Below are positions 10,013-20,312 of a stretch of 64,000 nt of DNA, piece by piece; within the stretch, counting starts at the first letter, position 1, and every line of letters begins with the position of its first letter. The notes beneath the pieces are model-generated. The model ran no database searches. It was not told where the DNA came from and was given only the letters and a program-made list of their open reading frames with translations. The position numbers and the translations under genes were made by a program. Origin of the DNA: Naumovozyma dairenensis CBS 421 (lineage: Eukaryota > Ascomycota > Saccharomycetes > Saccharomycetales > Saccharomycetaceae); the NCBI RefSeq assembly GCF_000227115.2, contig NC_016481.1, positions 1 to 64,000 of the forward strand, given 5' to 3'.

Positions 10013-10607
10013 TTTTTCGTATTATTAACGTACAAGAGAGCTTAATTAAATGCATCATTCATTTCAACTTACATTACAGAATTATCCAATGGGAACAACG
10101 GAGAATCATTAAACGGTGTTAACGCATTAAATGCTGAGTTTAAAATTTTGATCGGTGCAACCTTCGAACAAAATATTAGATGGTCAAAAAAAGACTAGAG
10201 AACAAACAAAACATAACGCTGTATCTAGCCCTCACATTGATGCTATTGCTGACAATTTTTCTGATATAATGATAGAGATCCTCCACAAAATATGAAACAT
10301 ATATCAAAGAAAACAAATATATAAGGCAGAGACAATATAAAATCAATCCTTGGAAGATCGAAAGATACTTTTTTTTTAAAAAACAATACGCCAATAATGT
10401 AATATACAAGAGCTTCAGTAATAAACTTTCATACCTAATAAATGACATCAAATATCATGAGTACAAATAACAACAACCTTGAAGGTGACAATATAAAAAA
10501 CTACCAAGTACGGGAACAAGCAGAGCTCTGCAACTTCACGCCTTTACGGCCGCTGATAAAGAGAATTTTATCGATAAATACTCTAAGATAGGACACAAAG
10601 ATTAAGG

Positions 10608-11111
10608 AAATCAAAAGACGGTCAAAGCCATGCAATGCAGGAAAGAACAGGAAGTTTTGACTGATTCTAAAGCACAAAAAAATAAGAGATTTCGACTATC
10701 GAATTAGAGAATCAACCGAAAACTTTTGTGGAAGGAAGGAATTTCCCACCATTCCCAGTTTACCTGTCTGGGTAATATGTTTGTCACCTTAGTGAAATAT
10801 TATTGCATTATTGTAGCACTCTCAGCAGCAGTAATGGGTTCCTTCCAATTCGATAAAGTCTACAAGGCAAAGTCAATAGTGGCTGCTGTAGTTGGGGTAA
10901 TATCAAAATTTATAAAACCAGAAATTACACGAAGGTATTTGAAGCGTTATTCTACCGTGGCTATGTTTGTTATACTCGTGGAAGATTGTAATGTCTCGTA
11001 TTGATACAATGGTCGCACATGTCGGATATTTATTAGAACAAGTCGGAGAGAATTAAATGGAATCAAAACAAGAGAAAAGAATGAGAAATACGAAAGGAGA
11101 CAGTGAACATC
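10608..11111 (+). repeat. Inverted relic pair, right arm
   Basis: This is the mirror copy of 9510-10012, separated from it by about 595 bp. An open frame of 92 codons survives at 10726-11004, with a hydrophobic stretch (VKYYCIIVALSAAVMGS) that parallels the left arm, followed in another frame by SRIDTMVAHVG, which parallels SRIETMIAYVG in the left arm. The protein family is not recognised. Different stops in each arm suggest independent decay after duplication. Confidence 0.65.
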
Positions 11112-11245
11112 ATATTCTATTGAAAAGGTAATCAGTGTAGTGAAGACTAACACTACAGCTGATAACTGATTAATATCGCAATTCAACTGAAATATTTATC
11201 AACCTGTATATTTTCTTTCAATAATGTATTTGGTAAAAAAAAATA

Positions 11246-11760
11246 TTAATTGTGGCGCCTAATATAAATCATCATATAAAATACCTTAAATTTTGTTTGT
11301 TTCATAAAAATACTTCTGTAACGTTTTTGAAATTTTACCAATAGGGACACCATCGAAGTAGTTTTTAAATAATTTGAATAGTTGCCTTTTTTACAACTTT
11401 CTATCTTAGTCAACAATTTTGTATTGTTACAATCTTGTCCCATAATTAGCATATTAACAACTTCCTCAACTGTTATAGGAACGTATATACAGTTTGTATC
11501 TTGTAGTCTCCTTAAGTCATTGTCGCCATGATGTTCTGAGTTATAGGTGTTAACAAGTTGTTCAACTGCTCCATAGTCAATGGGAAGAGGACCAGGACTG
11601 GATAAATTAGATAAAGAAAAATTAAGCAATAGATATGAAAATAATACAAAGTACCATTCAGAAATGCCATTGGTTCTGAGGTATTAATTATGCCCAAACT
11701 TTGAACCAACCTCAATGCTGAAAACATGAATGATATGGTGTAAAATTGTACTATTCTCAT
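11246..11760 (-). pseudogene. Small signal-peptide ORF split between two frames
   Basis: The ATG at 11760 opens a typical signal-peptide-like segment (MRIVQFYTISFMFSALRL). The frame then degenerates, and protein-like sequence continues in another frame from about 11630 to the stop at 11246 (AVEQLVNTYNSEHHGDND and so on, two Cys pairs, basic C-terminus). A short intron of about 57 bases (GTACTT...CCAG) could join the two, but the splice site and branch point do not match yeast consensus, so a frameshift is likelier. No family is recognised. Confidence 0.35.
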
Positions 11761-12522
11761 ATATACTGCTTAATTTTTCTTTAATTACTTTTGGAAGGCC
11801 ATCAATGAAAGAATATAACTAAGTACAAGTTGATGGAAAGAATTTAAAAACACTGGGTCAATTATCCGGCCAATAATTCCAATCTGTTACGGTTTATTTT
11901 GAATAAAAGTCTCTCGCTGGTAAAAAGATAAAAGGAATGAACATTGTTCTACTGGCCTGTCCTACCTATGTAGATCTTTGATTTTAATGGGAAGAAGAAA
12001 ACTATTTCAGAAGTTGATGAGTTCCGAATCAAGTACAGCCAGCCTGAATGAAATTCTTGGTTACGACGGGTAACAGTAAAAGGCGTTCCAATGTAGTGAA
12101 AAATGTTTTTACCATATTGAAAGAAAATAATATTAAGAAACTATGTCTTTGGTAGAAAGAACGTTTCTTAATTCTCAACTTAGTTTATATTTTTATTATA
12201 TTTATGAAATAAGTAATTCAACCAGATTAAACCTGCGTGTCCGTAGAAAATAATACCTTTATTGTTCTTGAAGGGCGCTGGTTACGCGGCTACTCACTGT
12301 CTTTCACCTTGTTCAACGAATGGTCTTTTCATAGCAGATGCATGATGTTCCAGAATTTTATTGATGGATAAAACTCTTGTTACGAACGTCGTCTACCACC
12401 GATAATCGAACAAAGCAAAGGCTGGCATTCATAACTCGAACCGTTACTAAGCTTCCTTCATGCTCACATCTACTCATATCAGAACTTGACACAGGAACAA
12501 ATGCAAACAAAACTTCTTTACC
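11761..12522. other. Gene-poor spacer with a possible coding remnant
   Basis: On the plus strand, about 11820-11980 translates to a protein-like string interrupted by two stops (containing VDGKNLKTLGQLSG and MNIVLLACPTYVD), so it may be another relic. It could not be matched to a family. Nothing else is supported. Confidence 0.3.
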
Positions 12523-13466
12523 ATGGACTTTGCCACTGTCAATGGATTGAAGTTAAGAAGACCATTTTCTGAATCAAGAAGAAATAATATTTGGCGGTTC
12601 CTTACAAACATGTATTCCGTGAAACAAGACAATTGGATTTTAGATGAACCTACCACTTTGCTGGATGACCGAGGTACGTCAAATACGATGTTCAAAGAAT
12701 ATATCATGAAATATTTTTTAATTGATAAAGGGCGCGTCATGCCTGACACTGTATTAGAGACTCACTTTCACAAGCTGATGTTAAAAGGCAATAACCACAC
12801 TCTGCTTGTCTTCGGTCCAAACCTTTTTAAGGAACAAGCTTTTTTTTCTTGTGATATCGAAGAAGCAGGTAAAGAATTATTGAACAATAGATATCTGCTT
12901 TCAAGTTCTCGCCTCAGGGGCTTCGTCCGCGGTCTACATTCTCTCCCAAATATTCTATATAAAGGCTACTCTTACAACGAATCCTATAAGCCATCTGATC
13001 TCCCCAGCAAGCCAAATAGGCTTTTATATTTACCTCCCTCTCAAGATTCCAACATTCCACTTCAAGCTTTTTTTATGGGTTTTCTCAAGAGGATGCAATA
13101 ATATACAGAGATTTGTTGATTGTTTACAGAATTCGAGCAATCCGACGTGGTTATAAACCCACAATAGACAACATCCTGAGTGTCTTTTTCGATCCACCAT
13201 ATGAAATATATGTCACCCCTTCCCCGCATGGGGACGATTCCAAGCAAGAATATATCGAAGTGGACCATTGTGACGACGTCACAGAGGAGGAACGTCAAGC
13301 TTACCAAGCTTATTTTATGCTGAAAATGAAATATATGTTGGGTGATAAATTGAAATATTCAACGTTTCCTGAACTACTCGAAAGTACAAATCATGCTCAT
13401 TCTGAGACTGCATATCCAGAAGAGTCCAATCATTTCGAGTCGCACCTCTCACCTTTATATGATTAA
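12523..13466 (+). pseudogene. Unrecognised ORF of about 310 codons with a one-base frame break
   Basis: The ATG at 12523 opens 192 codons that stop at 13101. From the run of seven T at 13069-13075 a second frame continues without interruption to the stop at 13466. One extra T in that homopolymer would make the two parts a single ORF. Codon use and amino-acid make-up look genuinely coding (Tyr/Leu-rich middle, acidic C-terminal tail with EEERQAYQAY). I do not recognise the family, and no signal peptide, membrane segment or zinc motif is apparent. Either the gene is intact and the base was lost in assembly, or it is a young pseudogene. Confidence 0.5.
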
Positions 13467-14960
13467 ACAAAGAATTCGACAATAATTGCATTATTGCATC
13501 ATTCCTGTTAATAAAACTACCATTCCTCGAGAGGAATAATTATTTACCAATTTTTCTAGTGATGGATATCGTATACAAGAAAATGATTGTTCATTCTTTT
13601 TCTAATGTGTACTCTTAGAAACCTCTCAATATTTTCCAACCTTCCACTATTTTTTTGGGTCTTTTTACAAAGCAACCGCATTAACGTGTTCTAGAGCTTA
13701 GGTAAAAGTGAAATTTATTTTCTAAGGCTTTTACTAAGAAGTTTGAATTACATTTTTTTCAGGAAATAAGACATACACTGCCTTTCAACTATAGTACAAT
13801 TTTAGATATAATTCAATTAAATTATCCGCTATTCCCCAATGATATTAAAACATATTGAATGGGCATTGCTTTGTCCCTGTTACCATTTCTATCCTTGTCT
13901 AATGCCTACAAAAAATGGCTTCTTCAACTTTATTGATTCTTTCATAAAGTTATCATTACTGTGCAGGTGAACATTCATTAAGTACTTATATAATATTCGA
14001 TACGGGACACTATAGACAAGATACCATACTTTTAGGGGAATCTGTTAAATATTATATTTCCTTTAATTGTTAAAGTCGTTTACTTGTTACAGAAAGCATA
14101 TAATACAAGCACTTCCATAATTTGCGGTCAAGTCAAGCATTTGAGGTGAATTTCGTGGAGGTTGTATGAGACTGATTAGGATTAATGGATTAAAAAAGCT
14201 AGGGTTGGGAGCAAACATTTTGAAAACAAAGTAAGGTAGATATCAAAATTTATGAAGTGAGAACATGTTTGGTCTATTCTGGTCCTTGGTTGGGAAAAAA
14301 TGAAATAAGACTAGTGGTGTATTATGATTTTATGGTATTTTTTCTATAGATTATATAATAAAAAAAATGGATTGGATTACGATTGGATTGGATTGAAAAT
14401 TTTGGGCAGGGATTAAAAAAGGTAGCGTTAGCCCGAAATCTCTTAAGATTGACCAAAAATCCAATCAGTCACAGGTCTGCTACGTAGAATTTTTTTCTCG
14501 AGGAAGCCGTTATCTCTCCGAAGTCCGGACGTATGGAAAATTTCCAAGATCGGGGATAATACGCAGAGTTGGAACTGCAGCGGTACTCCCAAAAAAGAAC
14601 AACGGTATGACTGATACTCGCTATCAAAATAATTGTGCAACTCTAATTAGATTGCATTCCCAAGTAAAACACGCAGCCAATAGTTAGATGGCCTGAGAAA
14701 AGGTTACCTTAAAGAGTACATAACCATTTAGTAGTAAAAACACTTTACGTATACACGAAATACAATTAACGTTGCACGAGTTTAGGACATCCTTGCAGTA
14801 TTCTTTTCCTTCCATTAAGACTGCTTCTAAGAAAAATCATTTTCACGTGTTTTTTTTTGTGATATTATTTAATATTTTTTGTTATATAAAGTATATAGAC
14901 TACGGAGAGCACTTCCTTCTTAATACTTCTAATTTTCATCTATAATCACCACTAATGCCT
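13467..14960. other. Gene-free AT-rich stretch at the edge of the conserved block
   Basis: About 1.5 kb separates the unrecognised ORF from the 3' end of PAN3. Only short random ORFs are present, including a 65-codon one at 14443-14640. It marks the boundary between the relic-rich left part and the gene-dense right part. No transposon ends or RNA gene were recognised. Confidence 0.5.
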
Positions 14961-17153
14961 TCATTGCGATAATGATCTAAATGTTGAATCTATCAAATCT
15001 CTTAATTCTTTATAAGTAATGACAATGCAATTTAATTCATCTGGTGTCACTAGAACGATTTTTTCTTGTATCCCAGCATCTAGTTTATTTAGGCATCTTA
15101 AAACGTGAGTTAAATCCATAATTGGTTTCCCATTGCTATCAAGTTGATGGAAAACATAATCATAAAATAAAATAATGGGGAATTTTTCACCTGATTCAGA
15201 CCAGTTGATATCGATTCTTGATTCAATTCTTCCAAAGATAAAATTCAATTTACAAATTAATCTGAACAATCTTGCATTTTCTAATTCTTTGGAAAGTGTA
15301 GCTTCTGTAAATTCAGCATAACCTTGAAATGACTCTAAATTAGATAATATTTTATCAATAAATAATTGACTCAATTCTTTGATATTTTTATTCTTATTCG
15401 ATTTATCCAAAAGATATTTTAAAACTGTTTTAAATTGATCGTCTACATTCAAATCATCAATTTTTTCTACATTTGACGTATTATCTACGCCATTGATCTT
15501 ACATGATAACTTTTGTAGAAAAATCCCTAATTGTGAGAAATCGTTCTGTTTTTGGATCTGCAATTGTTCTTCCATATTGATGATGTTATTATTATTATTA
15601 TTGCTATTGTTTGGAATAGTACTGGTATCAGTACGTTGAGTCAGAACATCATATGCTCCACAACTTGAGATTTTAATTCTTCCTGGGTCTCCAACGATTA
15701 AAATTTTATCCCAATTTAAAAGTTCTTTGCCTAACGTTAGTCCTTTAGAATGAGCCACATTAATAGCATTTGTTAATTGTACTAGATATGTCCACAAATA
15801 GTCTTGTGTTAAGGGAATTAATGGGAAATTAATGAAATGATATTCATATAATGAAATTGCCAATGGGTAATAATCATATACTAGACATAATGAAGAATCA
15901 CCGAATTTCAAAGTAGTAAACATATCTTTCAATTTTATGATAGAGTTACAAGCCAATTCATTCCATTTGGAAAATGATTTTGTAATTTGTTGAGGATCAT
16001 TTATTGTCACATCATGAATTCTACGTAAGAGATAAAGTTTCCCATCTAAATTTGAGAAAACTTTAAATAAGGAATTTTTATGACCTGAGTAAAAATCAAT
16101 ATAGTCTTTAGAGTTTGATTTTTGATGGAAGTCTAAAGGTACTAAACCGAAATAATCTTGGACTATATCAGGGATTGCACCACCAGCTGGGAAAACTTGT
16201 AACGAAGCTAAATTTCTTTTCACTAATTGTTCTCTTAAATTATTTGAGATGAATAATGATTCCGGGGTCCTTTCATTTGGTTTCAGAGGAAGTTTCAATT
16301 GAGGTGGTGGATCTGGAGCATATAAATGATATTGCAAAATACTATGAGGTGGTGGATAAATGGATGGGTATTTAAAATCTATTTCTGGTATGGTGTTTTC
16401 AGACTGTGGCAATATTGATTGATAATTTGATAATAACATTTGTTGTGAATTTAAAATTCCCGTTGACGGAAGATTGGGATCACCATGTAATAAAGTTTTT
16501 CCAGTTTGCGCCAAGGGGAATGAACTATGGGGCATAGCATTGATATTTTGTGAAAGGTTGTTGGAATTGTTCATAATTGGACTCTGGGTAGCTGCCTGAT
16601 TAGAAGATTCGACAGAATTATATTGATCATTGGTGGATATGGGTAGGTATGAAGATTGTGCTAGGGGATTTATTATAGTTGACGGTGATTTTGAGGCACT
16701 TTTCATTTGAATATCATCTTGGATATTATTTGAATCATGTGTTGAGTGGACGGGGGCTATCGTATTGGTATTATTTACATTGGTTAATGGTATGGTACCT
16801 GCCGTTAAGATGGGTGAAGAAACAATAGGGTTATTATCAAAGATAGGTGTATTATTTAGTTCTGGAGTTTTAGTTGACATGGGAGTAAAACTTGCTGAAT
16901 TTTTGGCGTTAAATTTCGGAACTGGGCTTGGTGTTGGAGTCACAATCGTGTTTGATAATCGAGGTAAAGTTGGAATAATGTCAGCTATGGTTGTTGTCTG
17001 TGGTTTGGGTGTAGTAGATTCTATTAAGTTCTCGTTCTCCACATCGTCACCATGTTTAAAAGGACAACCGTCTTTGATTTTCTTACAATATCCATAAATG
17101 GTGATGTTTCGACATGGGATATCTTTTGCCCACTCAGCATTTATCTTATCCAT
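14961..17153 (-). CDS. PAN3: PAN2-PAN3 deadenylase regulatory subunit Pan3
   Basis: Pan3 brings the Pan2 exonuclease to poly(A)-binding protein and poly(A) tails, starting cytoplasmic mRNA deadenylation. The 730-residue protein begins with a CCCH zinc finger (C14, C23, C30, H34), continues with a long low-complexity Asn/Ser/Pro linker, then a pseudokinase domain and a conserved C-terminal knob (DINWSESGEKFPIILFYDYV near the end, closing with FRSLSQ). The start is fixed by the family N-terminus MDKINAEWAKDIPCRN. It is slightly longer than the S. cerevisiae protein because of the linker. URA6 lies nearby as in S. cerevisiae (YKL025C/YKL024C), but an IRC24-like gene has come between them. Confidence 0.96.
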   Translation of the reverse strand: MDKINAEWAKDIPCRNITIYGYCKKIKDGCPFKHGDDVENENLIESTTPKPQTTTIADIIPTLPRLSNTIVTPTPSPVPKFNAKNSASFTPMSTKTPELNNTPIFDNNPIVSSPILTAGTIPLTNVNNTNTIAPVHSTHDSNNIQDDIQMKSASKSPSTIINPLAQSSYLPISTNDQYNSVESSNQAATQSPIMNNSNNLSQNINAMPHSSFPLAQTGKTLLHGDPNLPSTGILNSQQMLLSNYQSILPQSENTIPEIDFKYPSIYPPPHSILQYHLYAPDPPPQLKLPLKPNERTPESLFISNNLREQLVKRNLASLQVFPAGGAIPDIVQDYFGLVPLDFHQKSNSKDYIDFYSGHKNSLFKVFSNLDGKLYLLRRIHDVTINDPQQITKSFSKWNELACNSIIKLKDMFTTLKFGDSSLCLVYDYYPLAISLYEYHFINFPLIPLTQDYLWTYLVQLTNAINVAHSKGLTLGKELLNWDKILIVGDPGRIKISSCGAYDVLTQRTDTSTIPNNSNNNNNNIINMEEQLQIQKQNDFSQLGIFLQKLSCKINGVDNTSNVEKIDDLNVDDQFKTVLKYLLDKSNKNKNIKELSQLFIDKILSNLESFQGYAEFTEATLSKELENARLFRLICKLNFIFGRIESRIDINWSESGEKFPIILFYDYVFHQLDSNGKPIMDLTHVLRCLNKLDAGIQEKIVLVTPDELNCIVITYKELRDLIDSTFRSLSQ

Positions 17154-17936
17154 TGTTTATATTTACAGAAGTTTTGGGGCAGTCCTGGTTTTATCGTCTC
17201 TGATATGATGCACTTAGAAGGCTGTTGTTGTATGGTGATCCAACCAAGGTTCAGGTGGCTATGAACAAAAAATAAAACTAAAGGCACGTAAATCTGGTTA
17301 ACGCAGATTTCACCAATTTCCAACTCTTAAACGGCTGCAAAATACTATAATTATTATTGTAGGTAATACTTTAGATTGTGTTAAAAAGCACTCATTTTTC
17401 TACTATATTCCTTAATTATCTATATTACATTATATTATGTGTTTTTGATAGAAATTGAAAATCAACAACAAAGGAATTGTGAAAGGAGGGTAACATTCCT
17501 TGTAATTTGACCTAGGGCTCTTACTTTTGAAAATTCTAAATGACCTATACATAAATGCTTGTATGTTAGGGTAAGGTGATTAAAAAGGCGGTGTTATAAT
17601 TGGCGTAGTGCGGTGTACAGATTTATGCAATTAAATTGAGTTTTGATGATATATATCCCCGACGCAATACGAAGATTGTTTATTACCAGACCGTAGTGTG
17701 TAAATTAATGCATAAATGAATATGTATGTAATATACAATTCCTTCAAAGTTGAATCTCTTGACACAATCCATTAAACTGGACTTTCAATTCATCATTATT
17801 TCCCCGGACCTGATTATATAATTATCTGTAATTAGAAGTATTTGGACCCTTGTCTATAATTGTGTCTTAACGTTCCTTCATATATACAGTAAAAGAGATA
17901 GAACAATACTAACGAACAAGTAGTTACGTGAAAAAA
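17154..17936. promoter_or_regulatory. Divergent promoter region PAN3 / IRC24-like
   Basis: About 780 bp lie between divergent start codons. A TATATA element at 17881-17886 lies about 55 bp before the plus-strand start. No other site is convincing. Confidence 0.4.
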
Positions 17937-18695
17937 ATGCCTAAAATTATTATTGTTACTGGTGTGTCAAGAGGTATCGGTAGATCCATTGTAGACAAGA
18001 CTATTGAATTGAGTGATGATTCCATTGTTTTTGGTGTAGCAAGATCTGAAACTCCATTAAAGGAATTGAAGGAAAAATATGGTGATCGTTTCCATTATGC
18101 TGTTGGTGATATTACTGATGAAAACGTCATCAATAAATTAGTCAAAGATGCCATTGCTACTGGTGGGAAGATTGATTCAGTGGTTGCTAATGCAGGTGTC
18201 TTGGAACCAGTTCAAGACGTTAATAACATTGACGTTAACGCTTGGAAGAGATTATTCGATATTAATTTCTTTAGTGTTGTAGCTTTAACAAGTGCTACTT
18301 TACCTTATTTGAAGAAAACTAATGGTAATATCATTTTTGTAAGTTCCGATGCCAGTGATACACATTTCAGTAGTTGGGGTGCATACTCTGCTTCCAAAGC
18401 TTGTATCAATAGATTTGCCATGACTGTGGGTCACGAAGAACCTGCTGTGAAATGTTTAAGTGTTGCTCCAGGTATCGTTGATACTTCTATGCAAGTTAAC
18501 ATTAGAGAAAATGTTGGTACTTCCATGTCTGCTGAACATCACCAAATGTTCAAAGATTTAAAGGAAACCAATAAATTGGCCTCTAGTGAGGATGTAGCAA
18601 CAGTTTACTCTAAATTAGCATTAAATGGTATTCCAAAAGATTTGAATGGTACCTATATCAGTTATGATGATCCACTTTTGAAAGACTTTGCTTAA
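17937..18695 (+). CDS. IRC24: Short-chain dehydrogenase/reductase, Irc24/Nre1-like
   Basis: This 252-residue NADP(H)-type short-chain reductase has the glycine-rich cofactor motif TGVSRGIG near the N-terminus, the NAG motif mid-protein, and the catalytic Tyr-x-x-x-Lys (YSASK) preceded by an active-site serine. It resembles S. cerevisiae Irc24 (YIR036C) and its neighbour YIR035C, which are carbonyl/benzil reductase-like enzymes. The frame is open three codons further up from a GTG, but the first ATG at 17937 gives the family N-terminus (MPKIIIVTG). Its S. cerevisiae counterpart is on chromosome IX, so its position beside PAN3 and URA6 reflects different loss of duplicated genes. Confidence 0.85.
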   Translation: MPKIIIVTGVSRGIGRSIVDKTIELSDDSIVFGVARSETPLKELKEKYGDRFHYAVGDITDENVINKLVKDAIATGGKIDSVVANAGVLEPVQDVNNIDVNAWKRLFDINFFSVVALTSATLPYLKKTNGNIIFVSSDASDTHFSSWGAYSASKACINRFAMTVGHEEPAVKCLSVAPGIVDTSMQVNIRENVGTSMSAEHHQMFKDLKETNKLASSEDVATVYSKLALNGIPKDLNGTYISYDDPLLKDFA

Positions 18696-19017
18696 TTGTA
18701 ACATAAAGGGAAGAAAAGGTTCTTTTTAAACAATTTCGAAGGAGAATGAAAGGTAAAATCAAAACGTGAATTACGAAATGATTCTATTTTGACATGTATA
18801 ACCTATCACGAACAGTTAAGAAATTTAATCTATTTAGGTAGTTCTATATTTTGAAAGATTTTTTGTTTGTTCGTCCTCAAAGTGAGTTTGTATTATATTA
18901 TTAATTTCTAAATAGATGTATATCCATCAAAAATTATCTACTCTATAAGATCAAAGTTATATACTCCTTTTGTTAACCAAGCAAACCATTGGGGGAAAAA
19001 AAAGCCCGATCTTTTCA
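18696..19017. other. Convergent 3' region IRC24-like / URA6
   Basis: This AT-rich spacer holds the 3' ends of two convergent genes. No further feature was seen. Confidence 0.4.
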
Positions 19018-19656
19018 TTAAATCTTAGGAACTCTTTCGTCTACTGCAGCCTTTACTTGGTTATAGACTTTTTCAACAGGTTCATCACAACGAATCTTAA
19101 CAACTTTGGACTGCTTATCAAAATAGTTAACAACTGGCATACTTGTCTCTACAAAGGTCTTGAATCTTTTCTTAATGGATTCAATATTATCATCGACCCT
19201 GCCACTAGTCTTACCACGTTCCAACAATCTTTCTAACATAACATTTTCTGGACAATCGAAAAACAATGTAAATTTACTTGGAGCTATTTGCTCTTCAAAG
19301 GAAATAGCTTGATCCATTTTTCTTGGGAAACCATCAATTAAGAAATTCTTTGCACCTTTATTATTATAATGTTCTTGAATGGCATTCTTCAACAATGCTA
19401 AAGTAATTTCTTGTGGAACAATTAAACCTTCTTTAATATAGTGTTTAATTAAAGTGCCGTATTCAGACCCTTCACGAGCTTGTTCTGCACGTAATAAATC
19501 ACCAGCAGATAAGTGTACAAACCCATAATCTTCCACTAATTTAGCACATTGTGTACCTTTTCCTGCACCAGGTCCACCTAGAACAAAGATTACTGATATT
19601 TGATCCGCTGAAAAAACTGGCTTAGATTCTGAGGTTAAAGTGGAGGGTGTGGTCAT
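19018..19656 (-). CDS. URA6: Uridylate kinase Ura6
   Basis: Ura6 phosphorylates UMP (and CMP/AMP less well) with ATP, making UDP for pyrimidine nucleotide synthesis in cytosol and nucleus. The 212-residue protein has the adenylate-kinase-family P-loop GGPGAGKGTQ, the NMP-binding segment HLSAGDLLRAEQ, the DGFPRKMDQ motif and the lid segment RGKTSGRVDDN. Length and sequence match S. cerevisiae Ura6 (YKL024C) closely. The start ATG at 19656 is preceded by an AT-rich leader. The 19693-20136 ORF lies just upstream on the same strand. Confidence 0.96.
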   Translation of the reverse strand: MTTPSTLTSESKPVFSADQISVIFVLGGPGAGKGTQCAKLVEDYGFVHLSAGDLLRAEQAREGSEYGTLIKHYIKEGLIVPQEITLALLKNAIQEHYNNKGAKNFLIDGFPRKMDQAISFEEQIAPSKFTLFFDCPENVMLERLLERGKTSGRVDDNIESIKKRFKTFVETSMPVVNYFDKQSKVVKIRCDEPVEKVYNQVKAAVDERVPKI

Positions 19657-19692
19657 TGTTTATTTCACTTTACGTTAATGTTTTTCTCTTTG

Positions 19693-20136
19693 TTATGATT
19701 TTTCTAAATATTCTTCAGGTTCACCTTTAGAATATGATATTGATATGAATGTTGTGCCTATTGCTAAAAGTCCTAAAAGTAACAACGATGTCTTTGTATT
19801 TTTGTTTTGTTTAGATTTCTTTTCTATATTAGAAGATTGTCTTGTATGGAAACTTTTCTCGTTATTACTAGTACTGTTATTCTGTTCGTAGCAAAGGAAA
19901 GTATAAGTCGAAAACCGTTTAGCTGATATATTCAACGAATGTCTCTTTAAAAATCCAGTTTTATGGGAAATAAAAACAATATGTTTAGGAAAACTATAAT
20001 ACATCGAAAAATCGTAAGCAATTATTTCATCTTGAAACCCTCGAGGAAAGATCAAATAATCAATTCTTTTGATCAAAGAATATAAAATCAATATTGTTAA
20101 TTTTAGAAAATTTTTCAGATTTAAAGGCTCACCCAT
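19693..20136 (-). CDS. Small single-pass membrane protein (YKL023C-A position)
   Basis: This 147-codon ORF lies between URA6 and the SKA1-like gene, where S. cerevisiae has the small ORF YKL023C-A. The C-terminal part is the most protein-like: a basic, Ser/Asn-rich stretch, then a clear membrane segment (about residues 117-135, SLLLLGLLAIGTTFISISY) and a short acidic tail EPEEYLEKS, suggesting a membrane anchor near the C-terminus. The first 44 residues may not be translated. The upstream ATG overlaps a Rap1-like sequence, and Met45 (about 20004) would give a basic, presequence-like N-terminus. Function is unknown. Confidence 0.55.
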   Translation of the reverse strand: MGEPLNLKNFLKLTILILYSLIKRIDYLIFPRGFQDEIIAYDFSMYYSFPKHIVFISHKTGFLKRHSLNISAKRFSTYTFLCYEQNNSTSNNEKSFHTRQSSNIEKKSKQNKNTKTSLLLLGLLAIGTTFISISYSKGEPEEYLEKS

Positions 20137-20140
20137 ACAT
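20129..20140. promoter_or_regulatory. Possible Rap1 site in a divergent promoter
   Basis: TCACCCATACAT matches the Rap1 core ACCCATACAT. It lies in the divergent promoter between the small membrane-protein ORF and the SKA1-like gene, overlapping the upstream ATG of the former. It is a single motif with no functional support. Confidence 0.3.
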
Positions 20141-20312
20141 CTTTACGAAGCATTAAGATCAAGATCAAGATCAAGTTAAACATTGCTGATTTCTTCTTAA
20201 AACATACGTAAAAGTAGGTGACGACTATTTAAAAAGATTTAGATCACTAATCTTTGTAATTTTTTTTAGAAGGCTAGACAACATTTTAACCGGGGATTAC
20301 TGCTAGAAAACT

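Noticed and set aside
11616..11672. A 57-base intron joining the two frames of the signal-peptide ORF
   Set aside because: The 5' site GTACTT and the absence of a TACTAAC-like branch point do not fit yeast introns. A frameshift is simpler.
14511..14560. Third copy of the GC-rich dispersed element
   Set aside because: Only short words are shared (TCTCCGAAGTC, CGTATGGAAA), too little to separate from chance.
4279..14960. A centromere in the gene-poor region
   Set aside because: No recognisable CDEI-AT tract-CDEIII arrangement was found, and neighbouring genes do not place it near a known centromere.
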